A stretch of 64,000 nucleotides of DNA from assembly GCA_004556925.1 (NCBI GenBank), contig SFFI01000002.1, positions 1-64,000 on the forward strand, given 5' to 3'. Shown here piece by piece: positions 61,507 through 64,000 of the stretch. Both the position numbers and the translations under genes were made by a program. Under the pieces are notes generated by a model. That model searched no databases. It was given only the letters and a program-made list of their open reading frames with translations, and had not been told where the DNA came from. Source of the DNA: Clostridiales bacterium (GTDB lineage Bacteria > Bacillota > Clostridia > Saccharofermentanales > DTU023). The stretch's first letter is position 1. Each line of letters starts with the position of its first letter.

Positions 61507-62654
61507 TAAATATCCAAGTTGAGCAGTTCATCCACGTCATCAACAGGTTTGGACTTGCTTGTAGGCTTGCTTTCTGCCTCTTCCTGACTCTCCTCCGCCT
61601 CTTCCTCCCCGTCATTCTCTTCCGGCATGTAGTAATCTAAGATTTGCTGGCGAATTTCTTCAGCTATCTCGGGTTTTTCCTCTAGCCACGTGCGGGCATT
61701 GTCCCTACCTTGTGCCATACGGTCACCCTTGTAGGAATACCAAGAACCAGATTTTTCAATGATATCAAGGTCAGCACCCATATCTAGGATGGAAGATTCA
61801 TCGGAAATGCCCTTTCCATAAAGAATGTCGAATTCTGCTTCTGTGAAGGGTGGCGCCACTTTATTCTTTACGACACGAACCCGAGTCCGGGAACCAATAG
61901 AGTCATTGCCATCCTTCAGTGTTTCGATACGGCGAACATCCAGACGGACCGAGGAATAGAATTTTAAGGCCCTGCCACCAGTAGTCGTCTCGGGGTTACC
62001 AAACATGATGCCAATTTTTTCCCGCAATTGGTTGATAAAGATGACTGCCGTCTCAGATTTGCCTAGGACCGCGGCAAGTTTTCGGAGGGCTTGAGACATC
62101 AGTCTCGCCTGCTGACCAGGTAAAGAATCACCCATTTCCCCATCAATCTCTGCTTTAGGAACTAAGGCTGCAACAGAGTCGACAACAATAAGGTCTACCG
62201 CGCCTGACCGCGCTAAAGCTTCTGTAATTTCCAGGGCCTGCTCTCCGTTATCTGGCTGGGATACAATGAGACTATCCAGGTCGACCCCAATTCTTTCCGC
62301 ATAGGTGGGATCAAGGGCGTGTTCAGCATCAATGAATGCGGCAATTCCACCCTCTTTTTGTGCCTCAGCGATCACATGCAGGGCAAGCGTAGTCTTACCA
62401 GAAGATTCCGGACCATAAATTTCTGTGACGCGGCCGCGTGGAATGCCCCCAATGCCCAGAGCCACATCCAGGGACAAGGCTCCGGTAGAGATGGCAGCAA
62501 TCCGTTCACGATGCTCATCACCCAAGATCTGGATAGCTCCTTTGCCGAATTGTTTTTCTATTTGATTTAAGGCAAGATCCAGGGCCGCTTTTCTCGCTTC
62601 GGAACTAACAGGTTCTACTTGTTGGGAGGATTTTCCCCCGCGTTTTTTAGCCAT
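61506..62654 (-). CDS. recA: Recombinase RecA
   Basis: A 382-residue RecA: GPESSGKTTLALHVIAEAQ near residue 80, VDSVAALVPKAEIDGEMGD, FINQLREKIGIMFGNPETTTGGRALKFYSS. The C-terminus is unusually acidic (about 25 residues, mostly Glu and Asp), ending DDVDELLNLDI. A near-consensus promoter precedes it; no LexA-type GAAC...GTTC box is visible there. Confidence 0.97.
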   Translation of the reverse strand: MAKKRGGKSSQQVEPVSSEARKAALDLALNQIEKQFGKGAIQILGDEHRERIAAISTGALSLDVALGIGGIPRGRVTEIYGPESSGKTTLALHVIAEAQKEGGIAAFIDAEHALDPTYAERIGVDLDSLIVSQPDNGEQALEITEALARSGAVDLIVVDSVAALVPKAEIDGEMGDSLPGQQARLMSQALRKLAAVLGKSETAVIFINQLREKIGIMFGNPETTTGGRALKFYSSVRLDVRRIETLKDGNDSIGSRTRVRVVKNKVAPPFTEAEFDILYGKGISDESSILDMGADLDIIEKSGSWYSYKGDRMAQGRDNARTWLEEKPEIAEEIRQQILDYYMPEENDGEEEAEESQEEAESKPTSKSKPVDDVDELLNLDI

Positions 62655-62686
62655 ATAAGATCCTCTCTTTCATTTAAGGCACTAAA

Positions 62687-62715
62687 ATTATAATCAAGGC
62701 CTTCCGCAAGTGCAA
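62687..62715 (-). promoter_or_regulatory. Sigma-A promoter for recA
   Basis: TTGCAC (62710-62715) and perfect TATAAT (62687-62692) with 17-bp spacing. Start near 62680, about 26 bases before the ATG. Confidence 0.8.
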
Positions 62716-62758
62716 GGACTTTCATGCGACAAAGGTCGACATTCACTGTCTATTTCAC

Positions 62759-63286
62759 CTAAACAGATTCTAAGCTATTTAAGGCCCTAGTCAAAAGCTC
62801 TTGACATGCATCTGCTTGTACCTGCTTGCGATCTCCCGCGAAGTGCTTCGTCCAGGTACATAAATGGCCTCTATAAAGGAGGCCAAAGCACACCGTCCCG
62901 ACAGGCAGAAGTTCGGTCCCTCCACCTGGCCCCGCCAATCCCGTAACCGACAAGGCTAAGTCTGGATTGAGGCAGGCCTGAAGGCCCTGGACCATCTCTT
63001 TTGCTACTTCCTCGCTCACGACCCCGTAGCTTTTGAGGCTTTGGCTAGTGACACCCAGCAGCCTCTGCTTGACTTCCTCAGTATAGGTAACTAGGCCACC
63101 AAGGAGTGCCTTTGACGCCCCGGGTATACGGCCTAGAGTGGCTACGATTAGACCAGCTGTACACGATTCCGCCGTAGCCAGGCTTTCCTCACGCTGGCTA
63201 AGCAGGGAGAGGACCTGGCGAGCCAGGTCCTCTGCATTCTCTAAAGTTTGGTCTGGTCTATTAAAGGGCTGGTTATTGGATGGCAT
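62759..63286 (-). CDS. pncC: Nicotinamide-nucleotide amidohydrolase PncC (CinA C-terminal domain)
   Basis: A 175-residue CinA C-terminal-domain protein: SLATAESCTAGLIVATLGRIPGASKALLGGLVTYTEEVK holds the serine region and SVTGLAGPGGGTELLPVGTV the second motif. It converts NMN to nicotinic acid mononucleotide. The N-terminal molybdopterin-binding-like domain of full CinA is absent. Starts inside the end of folD (14-base overlap). Confidence 0.9.
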   Translation of the reverse strand: MPSNNQPFNRPDQTLENAEDLARQVLSLLSQREESLATAESCTAGLIVATLGRIPGASKALLGGLVTYTEEVKQRLLGVTSQSLKSYGVVSEEVAKEMVQGLQACLNPDLALSVTGLAGPGGGTELLPVGTVCFGLLYRGHLCTWTKHFAGDRKQVQADACQELLTRALNSLESV

Positions 63287-64000
63287 GCTCTTTGTAAGCG
63301 GCTAGGGTTGCCTGAAGCAGGACAGCGTTCGTAACCGTACCCACTCCGCCAGGAACAGGCGTAAGGGCCTTGACCTTGCCTTCAACCTCATCAAAGTTAA
63401 CATCGCCACAGAGTTTGCCGTCTTCGTCTAAATTGATGGCAACATCAATAATAATCTGATCGGGGTTCGTATAGCTGGAGTCAACCATTTTAGCCCTGCC
63501 TACAGCGCAGACTAAAATATCTGCTTGACGGGCCAGACCTGGCAGGTCCTGAGACCGTGAGTGACACATGGTTACGGTGCAGTTATCTTTTTGCAGCAGA
63601 ATGGAAACCGGCTTGCCAACCACATTGGACCGGCCGATAACAACGGCATGCTTGCCTTCTAGGGGCACATTCATGGCGTGCAGAATTTCCATAACCGCCT
63701 GGGGCGTGCAGGGAACGAAGCCCTTGTCACCCACGAAGAGTTTACCGGCGTTCACCACAGTGACTCCCTCAACGTCCTTAGCAAAAGCTATCTTTTCTGT
63801 AACCGTTTTAACGTCAATATGCTTGGGCATCGGCATTTGCAGGATAATACCATCTACCGTGTCATCTTCATTCAGCTTTTCGATCTCGGCTAAAACCTGG
63901 TCCTGGGTAAGATCTAAATCCAGCTGATGAATGGTGCAGATAAAACCTACCTTTTCCCCCGCTTTTTTAATATTACGAACATAGGTGCCAGAGGCAGGAT
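63273..64000 (-). CDS. folD: Methylenetetrahydrofolate dehydrogenase/cyclohydrolase, N-terminus beyond window
   Basis: The frame runs open to the window edge, so the first ~40 residues are missing. Visible are ASGTYVRNIKKAGEKVGF (near the catalytic Tyr/Lys region), VDGIILQMPMPKHID, FVPCTPQAVMEILHAM, VVIGRSNVVGKPVSILL and TPVPGGVGTVTNAVLL, all FolD signatures. It interconverts methylene- and formyl-tetrahydrofolate, linking to glyA. A Met inside the LQMPMP motif is not the true start. Confidence 0.95.
   Translation of the reverse strand, partial: PASGTYVRNIKKAGEKVGFICTIHQLDLDLTQDQVLAEIEKLNEDDTVDGIILQMPMPKHIDVKTVTEKIAFAKDVEGVTVVNAGKLFVGDKGFVPCTPQAVMEILHAMNVPLEGKHAVVIGRSNVVGKPVSILLQKDNCTVTMCHSRSQDLPGLARQADILVCAVGRAKMVDSSYTNPDQIIIDVAINLDEDGKLCGDVNFDEVEGKVKALTPVPGGVGTVTNAVLLQATLAAYKEHAIQ

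Noticed and set aside
1..64000. CRISPR arrays, prophage or conjugative modules
   Set aside because: No regularly spaced repeats and no phage structural or conjugation genes were found; apart from the IS elements the content is chromosomal.

Overview
The window looks like chromosomal DNA of an anaerobic, low-to-mid GC Bacillota, most likely a Clostridia member. The reasons are the complete B12-dependent ornithine fermentation pathway, the Bacillus/Clostridium-type gene order acpP-rnc-smc-ftsY-ylxM-ffh-rpsP-khpA-rimM-trmD-rplS-rbgA-rnhB, strong AGGAGG ribosome sites, frequent GTG/TTG starts and near-consensus sigma-A promoters. I cannot name genus or species from sequence alone.

Layout. Positions 1-2.8 kb (minus strand) hold the first codons of a transposase, a CofE-like ligase, a gate-domain membrane protein and tRNA-Leu(CAA). 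From 2.9 to 31.9 kb almost everything is on the plus strand. First comes an ornithine catabolic operon: ord-ortA fused into one gene, then ortB, oraS, oraE, a GlmL/MutL-type ATPase, orr and alr. It is followed by pyrimidine genes (pyrC, pyrF, pyrK, pyrD and a divergent pyrE-like gene), a MoxR/DUF58/transglutaminase unit, a minus-strand chromate-transporter pair, and miaB-mutS-mutL-miaA-hfq-like. An IS30-family element (31905-33748) with long terminal inverted repeats, a target duplication and a large hairpin sits after the hfq-like gene. Next are an unrecognised membrane protein, a MarR regulator, asd and a Xer-type recombinase. From 37.8 kb to the end every gene is on the minus strand: an M18 aminopeptidase, iscU-iscS, rarA, glyA, thiI with its own cysteine desulfurase, a GntR regulator, an rnhB-yraN fusion, the ribosome/SRP/SMC block, and recA-recX-rimO-pgsA with pncC and folD.

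How the genes work together. The ornithine operon encodes L-ornithine -> D-ornithine (Orr) -> 2,4-diaminopentanoate (OraS/OraE, B12 and PLP) -> 2-amino-4-oxopentanoate (Ord) -> acetyl-CoA plus D-alanine (OrtA/OrtB). The alanine racemase at its end can return D-alanine to L-alanine, so the operon looks self-contained. The rest is mainly housekeeping: pyrimidine synthesis, mismatch repair, tRNA modification, Fe-S/thio-group supply, ribosome assembly, protein targeting, chromosome condensation and recombination.

The points most worth a second look are the Ord-OrtA fusion and the alr linkage, the hfq-like protein with a long N-terminal extension and a changed YKHA motif, the insulated IS30 element with a ~130-nt hairpin in front of its transposase, the pyrE-like protein with an eroded PRPP motif, the RNase HII-YraN fusion, and two genes (miaB, ylxM) whose promoters place the transcription start at or next to the start codon.
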